From Sphingobium faniae (lineage in GTDB: Bacteria; Pseudomonadota; Alphaproteobacteria; Sphingomonadales; Sphingomonadaceae): a DNA stretch of 64,000 bases. Location: assembly GCA_900100475.1 (NCBI GenBank), contig FMTU01000003.1, positions 248,001 to 312,000 on the forward strand, given 5' to 3'. Of the stretch, positions 35,067-45,061 are shown in pieces. Made by a program: the position numbers and the translations under genes. Numbering within the stretch: the stretch's first letter is position 1; each line of letters begins with the position of its first letter. Below the pieces are notes generated by a model. The model saw nothing but the letters and a program-made list of their open reading frames with translations, was not told the DNA's origin and made no database searches.

Positions 35067-36935
35067 TCAGAGCGCCTCCAGCGCCGCGCTCGCCTCGATC
35101 CAGATTTCCTCGGCGGTTTCCAGTTTCTTTTCGACGGCGGCGCGGCGGACCATGAGGTCGGTCATGGTCATCTTCGCCTCCGCGCCGGTCGCGGCCTTGG
35201 GATCGAACAGCGCCTGGTCGATGCGGCCGCGTTCGGAACCCAGCGCCGCCATTTCCCTTTCCGCCTTGCTGACCGCGGCCTTGAGGCTCTTCTGCTTCTC
35301 GCGCCATTCGGCGGCGTTGCGCCTTTCAGCCTTGCGGTCGGCTTTGGGCGCGTCGCTGCCCGACCCGTTCCCGTCCGCCTTGCGAAGCACGATATCGGTA
35401 TAATCCTCCAGGCTGCCGGAAAATTCCTGCGCCGTGCCGCCATCGACCAGCACAAGCCGGTCGGCGGCCAGTTCGATCATGTGCCGGTCATGGCTGACGA
35501 TCACCACCGCGCCCGAATATTCGTTGAGCGCCTGCACCAGCGCCTCGCGGCTGTCGACGTCGAGATGGTTGGTCGGCTCGTCGAGGATCAGCAGATGCGG
35601 CGCATCGCGGGTGATGAGCGCGAGAGCGAGGCGCGCTTTCTCCCCGCCCGACATGGAGCCGACCTTCTGCGTGGCCCGCACGCCGGAAAAGCCGAAGCGG
35701 CCCAACTGCGCGCGCACCGCGCCGGGCGTCGCGCCCTTCATCACGCGGGTCATATGGTCGAGCGGCGTGTCGGTGACGTCCAGTTCCTCCACCTGATATT
35801 GGGTGAAGTAACCGACATTCATCTTGGACGAAGCGTTCATCGCCCCTTCCATCGGCGCAAGCTGCGCGGCCATCAGGCGGGCGAGCGTGGTCTTGCCATT
35901 GCCGTTGCGTCCCAGCAGCGCCACCCGGTCGTCCGGGTCGATACGCAGGTTCACGCGCCGCAGCACCGGCGTGTCGCCATAGCCCACCGCCGCCATGTCC
36001 ATGGTGATGAGCGGCGGACGGAGTTCCGGGGGACTGGGGAAGGTGAAGGCCAGCGTCGGGTCTTCGATGGCCGCCGCGATGGGCTGCATCCGCGCCAGCG
36101 CCTTGGCGCGCGACTGGGCCTGCTTCGCGGTGGAGGCGCGGGCCGAGTTGCGGGCGATATAGTCCGTCAGCTTCTCGCGCTCCGCCTGCTGCTTGGTACG
36201 GGCTGCTTCCTGCTGGGCCAGCCGTTCGGCGCGCTGACGTTCGAACGCGTCGTAACCGCCGGGGTAAAGCGTGACCTTGCCGCCCTCCAGATGGAGGATA
36301 TGGTCGACCACATTGTTCAAAAGGTCGCGTTCATGGCTGATGACGACCACGGTGCCGCGATAATTTTTGAGGAAGCTCTCCAGCCACATCGTCGCTTCGA
36401 GGTCGAGATGGTTGGAAGGTTCGTCGAGCAAGAGCAATTCCGGCTCGGAAAACAGCAAGGCGGCGAGCGCCACGCGCATCTTCCAGCCGCCCGAATAGCT
36501 GTCGAGCGGACGGCCCTGCATCTCCTCGTCGAAGCCAAGACCCACGAGGATGCGCGCCGCGCGGGCAGGCGCGGTATAGGCGTCGATGGCGTTGAGCCGC
36601 TCATAGATATGGCCGAGGCGGTCGGGATCTTCCGTATGTTCCGCCTCCCCCATCAGCGCCGCGCGCTCCTTGTCGGCGGCAAGGACCGTTTCGAAGGGCG
36701 TGACGGTGCCCGCGGGCGCTTCCTGCGCGATATAGCCAAGGCGCATGTCGCGCGGCATGTCGCAACTGCCTTCATCCGGGTCGAGCTGGCCGATCATCAC
36801 CTTCATCAGCGTGGACTTGCCCGCGCCATTGCGGCCGATCAGACCCACACGGCTGCGCGGCGGCAGCGCGGCGCTGGCGCGGTCGAGGATGGTGCGTCCG
36901 CCCAGGCGCACGGTGATACCGTTCAAGTTAAGCAT
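35067..36935 (-). CDS. ABC-F family ATPase
   Basis: A 622-aa cytoplasmic protein with two ABC ATPase domains and no membrane segment. Domain 1 has Walker A GRNGAGKSTLMKV, signature YSGGWKMRVALA and Walker B LLLLDEPSNHLDL. Domain 2 has GRNGNGKTTLAR, MSGGEKARLALA and LLILDEPTNHLDV. The ABC-F inter-domain linker (about 240-300) is present, as is a C-terminal coiled coil with AERRNAAEWREKQKSLKAAVSKAEREMAAL. ABC-F proteins act on ribosomes at the E site. It resembles the YheS/Uup groups. Confidence 0.92.
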   Translation of the reverse strand: MLNLNGITVRLGGRTILDRASAALPPRSRVGLIGRNGAGKSTLMKVMIGQLDPDEGSCDMPRDMRLGYIAQEAPAGTVTPFETVLAADKERAALMGEAEHTEDPDRLGHIYERLNAIDAYTAPARAARILVGLGFDEEMQGRPLDSYSGGWKMRVALAALLFSEPELLLLDEPSNHLDLEATMWLESFLKNYRGTVVVISHERDLLNNVVDHILHLEGGKVTLYPGGYDAFERQRAERLAQQEAARTKQQAEREKLTDYIARNSARASTAKQAQSRAKALARMQPIAAAIEDPTLAFTFPSPPELRPPLITMDMAAVGYGDTPVLRRVNLRIDPDDRVALLGRNGNGKTTLARLMAAQLAPMEGAMNASSKMNVGYFTQYQVEELDVTDTPLDHMTRVMKGATPGAVRAQLGRFGFSGVRATQKVGSMSGGEKARLALALITRDAPHLLILDEPTNHLDVDSREALVQALNEYSGAVVIVSHDRHMIELAADRLVLVDGGTAQEFSGSLEDYTDIVLRKADGNGSGSDAPKADRKAERRNAAEWREKQKSLKAAVSKAEREMAALGSERGRIDQALFDPKAATGAEAKMTMTDLMVRRAAVEKKLETAEEIWIEASAALEAL

Positions 36936-36987
36936 GGCGGCCCCCTAGCCTATTTTGGCAGCGAGAGGAAAGGCAGCAGTAAACTAT

Positions 36988-39267
36988 CTACCCCTTCGCC
37001 GGTTGCTCTGCATAAAGCGTGAACTGGGCGTGGAGACCGCCCAGCGACGACTGGCCCAGCCACAGGTCGAACAGGCCGGGTTCGGCGATCCGCCTGTTGC
37101 CCGCGCCAACGAACTCCAGATCAGCGCGCGACAGGGAGAAACGGACCAGCTTGCTCTCGCCGGGATTCAGCGTCACGCGTTCGATGCGCTTCAATTCCCG
37201 GATCGGGCGGGTGCGGCTCGCCACGCGGTCGCGGGTATAGAGTTGCACCACTTCGCTGCCGGGCCGGTCGCCGCCGTTGCAGACGCGAGCCGTCACTTCG
37301 ATGGCGCGATCCCAGCGCAGCGCAGTGTCGGAAAGCTTCATATCCTCCAGCACGAACCTGGTATAGGAAAGGCCGTGGCCGAACGGATAGCGGGCGCTGT
37401 TGTCCGTGGTCGCATAACGCGCCTTATATTCCGTCCCGCCATTCCCGGTGACGGGGCGGCCGGTCGATTTGCGGTCGTAAAAAAATGGCTCCTGCCCAGA
37501 TTCCCACGGGAAGCTGACCGGCAGCTTGCCCGAAGGGTCCGCCCGCCCGAAGAGCAGGTCGGCGATGGCGTGGCCGGTTTCGGAGCCAAGGAACCATGTT
37601 GCCAGGATCGCCTGCGCGCTTGCCACGCCATCGTGCAGCGCCAGCGCCCGGCCATGGCGAAGGAGGACGACCACCGGCTTGCCCGTCGCGGCGACCGCAT
37701 CGGCCAGCGCCTGTTGCGCCGGCGGGATTTCGATGACCGTGCGCGATTGCGCCTCGCCCGACATATCCTGCGATTCGCCGATGGCGAGAAGGACGATGTC
37801 GGCGGCTTTCGCGGCTTCGACGGCCCTGGCGACGCCCCCCTCTATCGGTTTGCGAACGTCGCTGCCTTTGACGACTGTCAGCAGCGACGGGTCCGGCATG
37901 GCGGCGCGCAGACCCGAAGCGATGTCCACGCCCTTGTCCGGATCGCCATAGAAAGCCCATGGGCCATAGAGGTTCGCCTTGTCCTCGCCAAAGGGACCGA
38001 TCAGGGCAATCTTCTGCCGCTTGGCCGGGTCGAGTGGAAGGGTGCCGTCATTCTGGAGCAGCACGACCGAGCGGGTCGCGGATTCGCGGGCGAGAGCGCG
38101 ATGGGCGGAGGTCGCGATGCGGCTCTTTTCCGCCGCTTCGTCCAACGAACGATAGGGATTGTCGAACAGGCCGATCGCCATCTTCACATAAAGGATGCGA
38201 CGGACAGCCACGTCGATCGTCCCCAGCGGCACCGCGCCGCTCTTCACCAGATCGGGCAGATATTGGATGAAGAGCCCGCTCTGCATCGACATGTCCACGC
38301 CCGCCAGCACCGCAAGCCGGGCCGCATCCCTGTCGTCCTGCGCAAAACCATGGGCGACCAGTTCCTCGTCCGCCGTATAGTCGGAAAAGACGAAACCCCG
38401 GAAACCCATCTCTCCCCGAAGGATATCAGTCAGGAGCTCGCGATCGGCGGTGGCGGGAACCCCGTTGATCTCATTGAAGGCGGCCATGGTCGTGAGCGCC
38501 CCCGCCGCAAAGGCCGATCCAAAGGGCGGAATATGCGTTTCCCGCAGCGTCGCGTCGGAAATGTCGACATTGCCATATTCAAGGCCCGCCGCCACCGCGC
38601 CATAGGCCGCGAAATGCTTGGGACAGGCGAGCAGGCTGTCGTCGCGGCGCAGGTCGCGCCCCTGAAAACCGCGCACGCGGGCAGCGGCGAACAGGCTGGT
38701 GAGAACCACATCCTCCCCCGCTCCCTCGACCACGCGACCCCAGCGTTGATCGCGCGCCACGTCCACCATCGGCGCGAAGGTCAGATGCAGGCCCGCCGCC
38801 GTCGCCTCCTGCGCCATGGCGCGGGCAGTGCGCTCGGCAAGGCGCGGGTCGAAACTGGCCGCTTCGCCCAGCGGCACGGGGAAGATCGTCTTGAGACCAT
38901 GGATCACATCGCCCGCGAAGAGCAGCGGGATGCCGAGGCGACTGTCCTTGACCGCGATATCCTGCGCGCGGCGGGCGCCCGCCACGCCGATGCCGTTGAA
39001 CAGGCAGCCGACGCGTCCCTTGCGGATCTCGGCGGCCAGACGCTTTTCATCCTGGATGCCGACCTGCGGATTGGGCGGGTTGAACGGGCGGAAGCTGTCG
39101 GCCAGACAGGTCATCTGCCCCGCCTTCTCCTCCAGCGTCATGCGGGCGATCAGATCATCGACCCGCGCCACGTCATTCGCCGCCAGAGCAAAAGCGCGGC
39201 GCGGCAAGGGCAAGGTCAGGAAAGCCGCAAGCGATGCGGCAAGAAGGGAACGGCGATCAAGGCTCAT
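36988..39267 (-). CDS. Glycoside hydrolase family 3 beta-glucosidase
   Basis: A 759-aa exported GH3 enzyme. The N-terminus MSLDRRSLLAASLAAFLTLPLPRRAFA is a twin-arginine-like signal. The (beta/alpha)8 domain carries FAPMVDVARDQRWGRVVEGAGED, CPKHFAAYGA and nucleophile region GFRGFVFSDYTADEEL (Asp of SDY). The second domain and a C-terminal fibronectin-III-like domain (FPFGHGLSYTRFVLEDM ... GSEVVQLYTRD) complete the BglX architecture. The upstream in-frame extension to 39315 has no support. Confidence 0.92.
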   Translation of the reverse strand: MSLDRRSLLAASLAAFLTLPLPRRAFALAANDVARVDDLIARMTLEEKAGQMTCLADSFRPFNPPNPQVGIQDEKRLAAEIRKGRVGCLFNGIGVAGARRAQDIAVKDSRLGIPLLFAGDVIHGLKTIFPVPLGEAASFDPRLAERTARAMAQEATAAGLHLTFAPMVDVARDQRWGRVVEGAGEDVVLTSLFAAARVRGFQGRDLRRDDSLLACPKHFAAYGAVAAGLEYGNVDISDATLRETHIPPFGSAFAAGALTTMAAFNEINGVPATADRELLTDILRGEMGFRGFVFSDYTADEELVAHGFAQDDRDAARLAVLAGVDMSMQSGLFIQYLPDLVKSGAVPLGTIDVAVRRILYVKMAIGLFDNPYRSLDEAAEKSRIATSAHRALARESATRSVVLLQNDGTLPLDPAKRQKIALIGPFGEDKANLYGPWAFYGDPDKGVDIASGLRAAMPDPSLLTVVKGSDVRKPIEGGVARAVEAAKAADIVLLAIGESQDMSGEAQSRTVIEIPPAQQALADAVAATGKPVVVLLRHGRALALHDGVASAQAILATWFLGSETGHAIADLLFGRADPSGKLPVSFPWESGQEPFFYDRKSTGRPVTGNGGTEYKARYATTDNSARYPFGHGLSYTRFVLEDMKLSDTALRWDRAIEVTARVCNGGDRPGSEVVQLYTRDRVASRTRPIRELKRIERVTLNPGESKLVRFSLSRADLEFVGAGNRRIAEPGLFDLWLGQSSLGGLHAQFTLYAEQPAKG

Positions 39268-39345
39268 CGAAGCGGGGTGTAACAGGGTCCATATGAATGC
39301 AGCTTGTCCGCCCAACGCATGCGCCGCACCCTATGTTACAGCGCG

Positions 39346-39666
39346 TCATGCCGAGGCGAACAGCTTGGTCCCTACCACGCCGACCACGGTCAGCGCCATG
39401 AAAGCGGCCTGCACCGGCGTCACCTTGTCCCCGAAAAGGATCACTCCGCCGATGATAACGCCCACCGCGCCGAGACCGGTCCAGATCGCATAGGCGGTTC
39501 CGGCGGGCAGCCCCCTCATCGCAAGCGCCAGCAGGCCCATGTTCACGAAGCTGAGCGTGATCGGCACCAGCGACGCCTGCCAATGGCCGACCGTGGCCGC
39601 CCATTTGAGGCTCAGCGCCCAGATGATTTCGGTGACGACCGCGATGCCGAGAATCAGCCACGCCAT
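39346..39666 (-). CDS. Small multidrug resistance-family exporter (SugE/Gdx-like)
   Basis: A 106-aa four-helix SMR transporter. The essential Glu lies in VVTEIIWALSLKWA (residue 13), and MRGLPAGTAYAIWTGLGAVGVIIGGVILFGDKVT is the SugE/Gdx-type signature. Gdx members export guanidinium, other SMR members quaternary ammonium compounds; the sequence leans to Gdx. Only one SMR gene is present here, so a homodimer is expected. No guanidine riboswitch was recognisable upstream. Confidence 0.88.
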   Translation of the reverse strand: MAWLILGIAVVTEIIWALSLKWAATVGHWQASLVPITLSFVNMGLLALAMRGLPAGTAYAIWTGLGAVGVIIGGVILFGDKVTPVQAAFMALTVVGVVGTKLFASA

Positions 39667-39752
39667 GAGGAAGCGTCCTTCTGCTTGTCCACAGGCTCGA
39701 AAAGGGGAAGCGCGGGCCGGAAACCCGAAAGAGGCGGCGCGCCGGGATGCGA

Positions 39753-39839
39753 TGGTGGACAGGGCTGGATTCGAACCAGCGTACGGGAAACCCGGGCAGA
39801 TTTACAGTCTGCTGCCTTTAACCACTCGGCCACCTGTCC
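39753..39839 (-). tRNA. tRNA-Tyr (GTA)
   Basis: A class II tRNA on the minus strand. The acceptor stem GGACAGG / CCTGTCC pairs perfectly; the anticodon loop CTGTAAA lies between GCAGA and TCTGC and gives anticodon GTA. A long variable arm (CCCGGGTTTCCCG region), the T-loop GGTTCGAATCC, and an encoded CCA are present. It adjoins rlmB, a common arrangement. Confidence 0.97.
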
Positions 39840-39940
39840 AGTCGCCTGGCCGTTCCGAAGGATGCCCCCGGCCCGGTTGGAGGGCGCTCAATGACGAAAG
39901 GAGGCTTGCCTGTCAATGCTTCCCGTGAAAAGAGCGCGTC

Positions 39941-40684
39941 ATGAAGAAAAGAGGTCATCGCCCGACAGGGCACAAGGGCAACTATCCGCGCTTCTACGGG
40001 CGCCACGCCGTCATCGCGGCGCTGGCCAATCCCGACCGCGTGGTGCGCAAGATCTGGGGCACGCGGGAGGCGCTGGGCGCGCTGGACCTGCCGCCGGTGC
40101 TGCCCATCGTCTATGCCGACGTGGCGGACCTGGGGCGGATGGTGCCGTCCGACGCGCCGCATCAGGGCGTCGTGGCCGAAGTCGATCCGCTGGACGACGT
40201 CTGGCTGGGCGACGCGCTGGAGGCAGGACAGAACGACAGGCGCCCCGTGCTGGTGCTGGATCAGGTGACGGACCCGCATAATGTGGGCGCGATCCTGCGC
40301 TCGGCGGCGGCCTTCGACGCGCTCTGCATCGTAACGCAGGACCGGCACGCGCCGCCCGAATCGGGTGTGCTGGCGCGGGCGGCTTCGGGCGCGCTGGAGA
40401 TCATGCCGTGGGTGCGCGTCGTAAACCTTGCCCGTGCGCTGGATGAGATCGCGGAGGCCGGTTACTGGCGCATCGGCCTCGACGGAGAGGCCCACACCAC
40501 GCTGGGCGAAGCTATCGGCGAATCGCGGGTGGCGCTGGTGCTGGGGGCCGAGGGCGAAGGCCTGCGCCATAACAGCATGGCGCATTGCGATATTTTGGCT
40601 AAACTGCCGATCAGCCCGCGGATGGAGAGCCTCAACGTTTCTAACGCCGCGGCGATTGCCCTTTATGCTGCCGCCAGCCGGTAG
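39941..40684 (+). CDS. rlmB: 23S rRNA (guanosine-2'-O)-methyltransferase RlmB
   Basis: SPOUT-family 2'-O-methyltransferase, most likely for Gm2251 of 23S rRNA; related TrmH-type tRNA activity cannot be excluded. The 247-aa protein begins with a substrate-binding domain (FYGRHAVIAALANPDRVVRKIW). It then shows motif 1 LDQVTDPHNVGAILRSAAAF, motif 2 LVLGAEGEGL and motif 3 LPISPRMESLNVSNAAAIALY. The gene lies next to tRNA-Tyr on the other strand. Confidence 0.93.
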   Translation: MKKRGHRPTGHKGNYPRFYGRHAVIAALANPDRVVRKIWGTREALGALDLPPVLPIVYADVADLGRMVPSDAPHQGVVAEVDPLDDVWLGDALEAGQNDRRPVLVLDQVTDPHNVGAILRSAAAFDALCIVTQDRHAPPESGVLARAASGALEIMPWVRVVNLARALDEIAEAGYWRIGLDGEAHTTLGEAIGESRVALVLGAEGEGLRHNSMAHCDILAKLPISPRMESLNVSNAAAIALYAAASR

Positions 40685-40712
40685 CGGCGGGACAGAAACA
40701 GGGGTTTTGACC

Positions 40713-41468
40713 ATGTCCGTTCTGACGCGCGCCGTGACGGCGCTGTCCGCCGCATTGCTGTTGTCCGCCTGTCTGGTGACGCCAGGCAAGTTCGATTCGA
40801 CGCTCGACATCCGCGCCGACCGCAATTTCACTTTCACCTATAAGGGCGAAATCATCGCTTCGGACATGGGCAAGGACTTTCCCGGACCGGACCGTCTGGG
40901 CGACGAACCGGGCGAGGACGCCGCGCCCACGACGCAAGACAGCGTCTATCACAAGGCCCAGCTTTTGCGGGTCAGGGAGGAGGGCCGGGAACCATCCTTC
41001 TCCAACCGCAAGGATGCGGGCGACGACGTCAAGATGCAGGCGCTGGCACAGGCTCTGGCAAAGGAAAAGGGCTTTCGCGCCGCCCGCTACATGGGCAATC
41101 AAAAGTTCGAGATCGACTATGCGATCAGCGGCACGCTGGACCATGCCTTCCTCTTTCCGTTCAACACGGACGCGCAGATCATATTGCCCTTCGTCGCGGT
41201 GGAACTGCGCGGGGCGGATCGGGTGCGGGTGAAGGCGCCGGGCTTTTCCACCAGCTATGACAAGAGCCAGGGACCGGCCCTGGGTGGTTCCGGCGACGAC
41301 GCGGCCAAGGCGCTCGACGGCACCTTCACGTTGACGACCGATGCGGAGATCGTGGCGCAGAATCAGGAAGACGGCGCGCAGGACACGCCGCAGGGCAGGC
41401 GGATCGTCTGGAAGGTGACGCCGATGACCGCCGACGCGCCCAGTGCGACATTGCGGATGAAGCCGTAA
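40713..41468 (+). CDS. Predicted lipoprotein of unknown function
   Basis: A 251-aa protein with a lipoprotein signal ending in LLLSACLVTPG. The mature part starts KFDSTLDIRADRNFTFTYKGEII and has a charged middle followed by a beta-rich half (FEIDYAISGTLDHAFLFPFNTDAQIILPFVAVELRGADRVRV). It ends with TLTTDAEIVAQNQEDGAQ. I do not recognise a characterised family. It starts 28 bases after rlmB and may be co-transcribed. Confidence 0.75.
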   Translation: MSVLTRAVTALSAALLLSACLVTPGKFDSTLDIRADRNFTFTYKGEIIASDMGKDFPGPDRLGDEPGEDAAPTTQDSVYHKAQLLRVREEGREPSFSNRKDAGDDVKMQALAQALAKEKGFRAARYMGNQKFEIDYAISGTLDHAFLFPFNTDAQIILPFVAVELRGADRVRVKAPGFSTSYDKSQGPALGGSGDDAAKALDGTFTLTTDAEIVAQNQEDGAQDTPQGRRIVWKVTPMTADAPSATLRMKP

Positions 41469-41514
41469 GGAAGCAGGCGCGAACATTGCGACGCGCCTCG
41501 CTTCCCGCCGGAAA

Positions 41515-41832
41515 TCAGTCTTCCGGCGCGATGGTCACGCGCAGGCCGTCCAGTTCTTCGGAAAATTTGAGCTGGCAGGACAGGCGGCTCTGGTCATTGC
41601 GGTGATCCGAACTGTCGAGCAGGTCGTTCTCATCCTCGCTGATGGCGGGCAACTGGTCCGCGAAAGCCGGGTCGACAAAGACGTGGCAGGTCGCGCAGGA
41701 ACAGCAACCGCCGCACAGCGCCAGCAGTTCGTCGAAGCCATTGTCACGGATGATTTCCATCACCGACAGGCCGGAATCGCCTTCAACGGCCTTTTCCTCG
41801 CCCTCGCGGTTGACCACAATCAGCTTCGCCAT
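41515..41832 (-). CDS. Adrenodoxin-type 2Fe-2S ferredoxin
   Basis: A 105-aa ferredoxin. Cluster ligands are in [18 protein letters not shown] (C-x5-C-x2-C, with one extra Cys) and the distal LSCQLKF. The C-terminal [11 protein letters not shown] is typical of bacterial ferredoxins that serve cytochrome P450 or iron-sulfur cluster assembly. ATG 41832 gives the normal length. The partner reductase is not in this window. It is divergent from the AlkA-like gene, with 77 bases between the starts. Confidence 0.92.
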   Translation of the reverse strand: MAKLIVVNREGEEKAVEGDSGLSVMEIIRDNGFDELLALCGGCCSCATCHVFVDPAFADQLPAISEDENDLLDSSDHRNDQSRLSCQLKFSEELDGLRVTIAPED

Positions 41833-41909
41833 ATACCTGAACCCCTCGGAAAAATTATAGCCGCTCTTACGAAGGGCCGGCAGGAAATCAAGAGCCGGAT
41901 AACGAAACC

Positions 41910-42527
41910 ATGGTGGCGACCACCGAACAGTTGCACGAAAGCATCGACGCGATAGCCGCATTGGAGCCGGGTTTCGCGCAGGTGCTTCGCGCCATAGGCT
42001 ATCCGGGGACGCGCATGCGCCCGGTCGGTTACGAAACGCTGCTCCGCACCATAGTGGGCCAGCAGGTGAGCGTCGCATCGGCGGCGGCGGTATGGCGCAG
42101 GCTGGAAGCCGAACTGGGCGAAGGCTGCGACCCCGCCGCCTTATTGGCCAGCGATCATGACGCGTTGCGCGCCTGTGGCCTTTCGCGGCAGAAACAGGGC
42201 TATGCCCGCAGCCTCGCCGAACTGGTGACGAGCGGGGAACTGGACCTCCGCGCGCTGCCCGTCGATGATGAGGAAGCGATCGCGAAACTGGTACGAATCA
42301 AGGGCATCGGGCGCTGGTCGGCGGAAATCTACCTGCTCTTTGCCGAAGGACGTCCCGACATCTGGCCCGCAGGCGATCTGGCGGTGCAGATCGCGATCGG
42401 CCGCATATTGGGCCTGCCCGAACGGCCGGGCGAGAAAATGATGCGGCAACTGGCCGAACGCTGGCGCCCGCACCGCGGCGCGGCGGCGATCATGGCCTGG
42501 CACCATTATAATACGGAGGTTCTGTAA
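41910..42527 (+). CDS. DNA-3-methyladenine glycosylase II-like (HhH-GPD)
   Basis: A 205-aa AlkA-type glycosylase without the N-terminal TBP-like domain. The HhH-GPD motif is [43 protein letters not shown], with Asp in PAGD as the catalytic residue. ILVQ-type helix [19 protein letters not shown] is also typical. It should excise alkylated bases. A small DUF2188-like gene follows 4 bases later. Confidence 0.9.
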   Translation: MVATTEQLHESIDAIAALEPGFAQVLRAIGYPGTRMRPVGYETLLRTIVGQQVSVASAAAVWRRLEAELGEGCDPAALLASDHDALRACGLSRQKQGYARSLAELVTSGELDLRALPVDDEEAIAKLVRIKGIGRWSAEIYLLFAEGRPDIWPAGDLAVQIAIGRILGLPERPGEKMMRQLAERWRPHRGAAAIMAWHHYNTEVL

Positions 42528-42531
42528 CCCG

Positions 42532-42759
42532 ATGGCCCTGCCCCATGCCCGTTACATCGTCATCAACCATGACGGCGAGTGGAAGATCAATATCGACAAT
42601 CGTTATTACGGCCCCTTCGCGACACAGCAGGCCGCGGTCGACATGGCGACCGATACCGCGAAAAAGGCGGAAACGGCGGGCTATCCGGCCTCCGTCCTGC
42701 TGATGGACGGCACCAGCTTCGAGACGCTCTGGAGCAGCGAGCCGGACCAGCCGGAATAA
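42532..42759 (+). CDS. Small DUF2188-like protein
   Basis: A 75-aa protein: HARYIVINHDGEWKINIDNRYYGPFATQQAAVDMATDTAKKA followed by SVLLMDGTSFETLW. The pattern of a short antiparallel sheet, GPFATQQAA helix and a final strand fits the DUF2188 group of small proteins. The function is unknown. It sits 4 bases behind the glycosylase gene. Confidence 0.75.
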   Translation: MALPHARYIVINHDGEWKINIDNRYYGPFATQQAAVDMATDTAKKAETAGYPASVLLMDGTSFETLWSSEPDQPE

Positions 42760-42826
42760 AAAAGGCCGGAATAAAAAAAGGAAACGAACGGGACAGACGG
42801 CGCGGCCCGTCTCAACACCGCGCCAG

Positions 42827-44116
42827 TCAGCCGTCGCTGACCCGTTCTATATCCGCGCCGACGGCGGAGAGCTTTTCCTCCAGCCGCTCATAGCCGCGGT
42901 CGAGGTGATAGACGCGGTTGACCTGCGTTTCCCCTTCCGCCGCCAGCCCCGCGAGGATCAGGCTCATCGACGCGCGCAGGTCCGTCGCCATCACAGGCGC
43001 GCCCACCAGCCGATCGACGCCGCGCACCACGGCGGTGCGGCCGTTGACGGCGATGTCCGCCCCCATGCGCGCCAGTTCGGGCACGTGCATATAGCGGTTT
43101 TCGAAGATCGTTTCCGTCAGCACCGACGCGCCGTCCGCCAGCGTCAGCATCGCCATGAACTGCGCCTGCATGTCGGTGGGGAAGGCCGGGAAAGGCGCGG
43201 TGGAAATATTGAGCGGCTTGAGCTTTCCGTCGGAAGCGACGCGGATGCCCTCCTTCGTCACGTCCACCTGGACGCCCGCATCGCGCAGCGCGGCCAGGAT
43301 CGCGTGCATATCCTCCGCACTGGCGCCGATCAGGTCCAGCGTGCCGCCGGTGATCGCCACCGCGCAGGCATAGCTGCCCGCCTCGATCCGGTCCGGCATC
43401 ACGCGATAGGTCGCGCCGTGCAGCCGGTCGCGGCCATGCACCACCAGCTTGTCGCTGCCCACGCCCTCGATCTCCGCGCCCATGGCGGTGAGGAGGTTGC
43501 ACAGGTCCACGATCTCCGGCTCCCGCGCGGCGTTTTCCAGCGTGCAGATCCCCTTGGCGAGCACCGCCGCCATCAGCGCGTTTTCCGTCGCGCCGACCGA
43601 TACCACCGGAAAGGTATAGATGCCGCCCGGCAGGCCCCCGTCCGGCGCGCTGGCGCGGACATAGCCCGCCGTCAGTTCTATCTGCGCGCCAAAGGCTTCC
43701 AGTGCCTTGAGATGCAGGTCGATCGGGCGATTGCCGATGGCGCAGCCGCCCGGCAACGACACCCGCGCCTCGCCCGCGCGCGCCAGCAGCGGCCCCAGCA
43801 CCAGGATCGACGCGCGCATCTTGCGCACGATGTCATAGGGCGCCTCGGTCGAAGTGACCCGCCCCGCGCGCATCGTCATGACGCGACCGAAATCCTCCGG
43901 CCTCGCGCCTTCGATCGTTGTCGACACGCCAAGCTGATTGAGCAGATGGCCGAAGCTGTCGACATCGGCCAGACGCGGCAGGTTGCGGAGCGTCACCGGC
44001 TCGTCGGTCAGCAGCGCGCAGGGAAGCAGCGTCAACGCCGCATTCTTCGCGCCAGAGATGGGAAGGCGGCCATTGAGCGTCTTGCCGCCGCGGATGTGAA
44101 TGCGGTCCATTGCCAT
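42827..44116 (-). CDS. murA: UDP-N-acetylglucosamine 1-carboxyvinyltransferase
   Basis: First committed enzyme of peptidoglycan synthesis, transferring enolpyruvate from PEP to UDP-GlcNAc. The protein has about 429 aa. [43 protein letters not shown] is the N-terminal signature. The catalytic and fosfomycin-target Cys lies in [27 protein letters not shown], and [16 protein letters not shown] follows. ATG 44116 or 44110 is possible; no clear ribosome site separates them. It is divergent from the Crp/Fnr regulator. Confidence 0.95.
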   Translation of the reverse strand: MAMDRIHIRGGKTLNGRLPISGAKNAALTLLPCALLTDEPVTLRNLPRLADVDSFGHLLNQLGVSTTIEGARPEDFGRVMTMRAGRVTSTEAPYDIVRKMRASILVLGPLLARAGEARVSLPGGCAIGNRPIDLHLKALEAFGAQIELTAGYVRASAPDGGLPGGIYTFPVVSVGATENALMAAVLAKGICTLENAAREPEIVDLCNLLTAMGAEIEGVGSDKLVVHGRDRLHGATYRVMPDRIEAGSYACAVAITGGTLDLIGASAEDMHAILAALRDAGVQVDVTKEGIRVASDGKLKPLNISTAPFPAFPTDMQAQFMAMLTLADGASVLTETIFENRYMHVPELARMGADIAVNGRTAVVRGVDRLVGAPVMATDLRASMSLILAGLAAEGETQVNRVYHLDRGYERLEEKLSAVGADIERVSDG

Positions 44117-44322
44117 CGGTTCATAACGCCAAATGCGCAAGGCGCAAGGCGCATGGAGCGCAGATCGCCGCGCAGACAGGCGGTAAAACCACGCCGCCGG
44201 ATAATCGCGCGACGATAGAAGGAACCTTAATCGAGTTTAGTGCACGGAACGAAAATGCAGCCAAAAGGAGCCGCTGGGCGTTTTGCCATCGTAACGACAA
44301 ATTGAACAAAAAGGTATTATTG

Positions 44323-45057
44323 GTGGTGACAAGCTGTTTCGCGGATCAGGTCGGAAAGCATGTACCGCTGTCGGAGGCAGAAAAAACGGCGCTGGCCCGG
44401 CTGGAGGAAAATCCGCGCAAAGTGAGGCGTGGCGCGATGATCCAGCGCGTCAATGAGCCGGTGACGGAATTGTTCGTGCTGCGCGAAGGCCGGGTGATGA
44501 GTTTCGTGATCCTGCCCGATGGCAGCCGGCAGATTCTGCGCGTCTATTTCCCCGGCGATTTCATCGGATCGGCGAGCACGATCTACAACAAGGCGCCCGA
44601 ATCGCTGGTCGCCATTTCGGACGCGGTGATCTGTCCTTTCGACAAACATGCCCTGCGCCGCCTGCTGGAGGAATATCCGCGGGTCGCGGCGCTGCTGTTC
44701 CTGCTGTCCAACAGCGAACGGGTGGCGATGACGGACCGGCTCGCCTCGCTGGGGCGGACATCGGCGAAGGCGCGGGTCGCTTCCTTCCTGCTCGACATGC
44801 TCGACCGGCTGCGGCTGGCCGACGACGCGATCACCGACAGCTTCGACCTCAAGCTGACGCAGGAAGAGATCGGCGATGCGATCGGCCTCACCTCCGTCCA
44901 TGTGAACCGGATGATCCGGCAGATGGAACAGGAAGGACTGATCAGCCGCTGCAACGGACGCATCACGCTGATCGACATGGCGCGGCTGGAGGAAATCGGC
45001 CACTATACCAACCGGCAGAAGCATATGGATCTGGACTGGCTGCCAACCTTGTCGTGA
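44323..45057 (+). CDS. Crp/Fnr-family transcription regulator
   Basis: A protein of about 244 aa with a cyclic-nucleotide-binding-like beta-roll (MIQRVNEPVTELFVLREGRVMSFVILPDGSRQILRVYFPGDFIG), a dimer helix (LASLGRTSAKARVASFLLDMLDRL) and a winged helix (LTQEEIGDAIGLTSVHVNRMIRQMEQEGLI). It lacks the N-terminal Cys cluster of FNR, so oxygen sensing by an iron-sulfur centre is unlikely. No ATG fits; GTG 44323 is preferred because AAAAAGG lies 8 bases upstream. The ligand is unknown. Confidence 0.88.
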   Translation: MVTSCFADQVGKHVPLSEAEKTALARLEENPRKVRRGAMIQRVNEPVTELFVLREGRVMSFVILPDGSRQILRVYFPGDFIGSASTIYNKAPESLVAISDAVICPFDKHALRRLLEEYPRVAALLFLLSNSERVAMTDRLASLGRTSAKARVASFLLDMLDRLRLADDAITDSFDLKLTQEEIGDAIGLTSVHVNRMIRQMEQEGLISRCNGRITLIDMARLEEIGHYTNRQKHMDLDWLPTLS

Positions 45058-45061
45058 CGTT

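Noticed and set aside
39667..39752. Possible guanidine riboswitch before the SMR exporter
   Set aside because: Only one short GAAG/CTTC hairpin with a GACG loop is present; the paired ACGR hairpins of the guanidine-II class are not found, and the tRNA lies immediately upstream.
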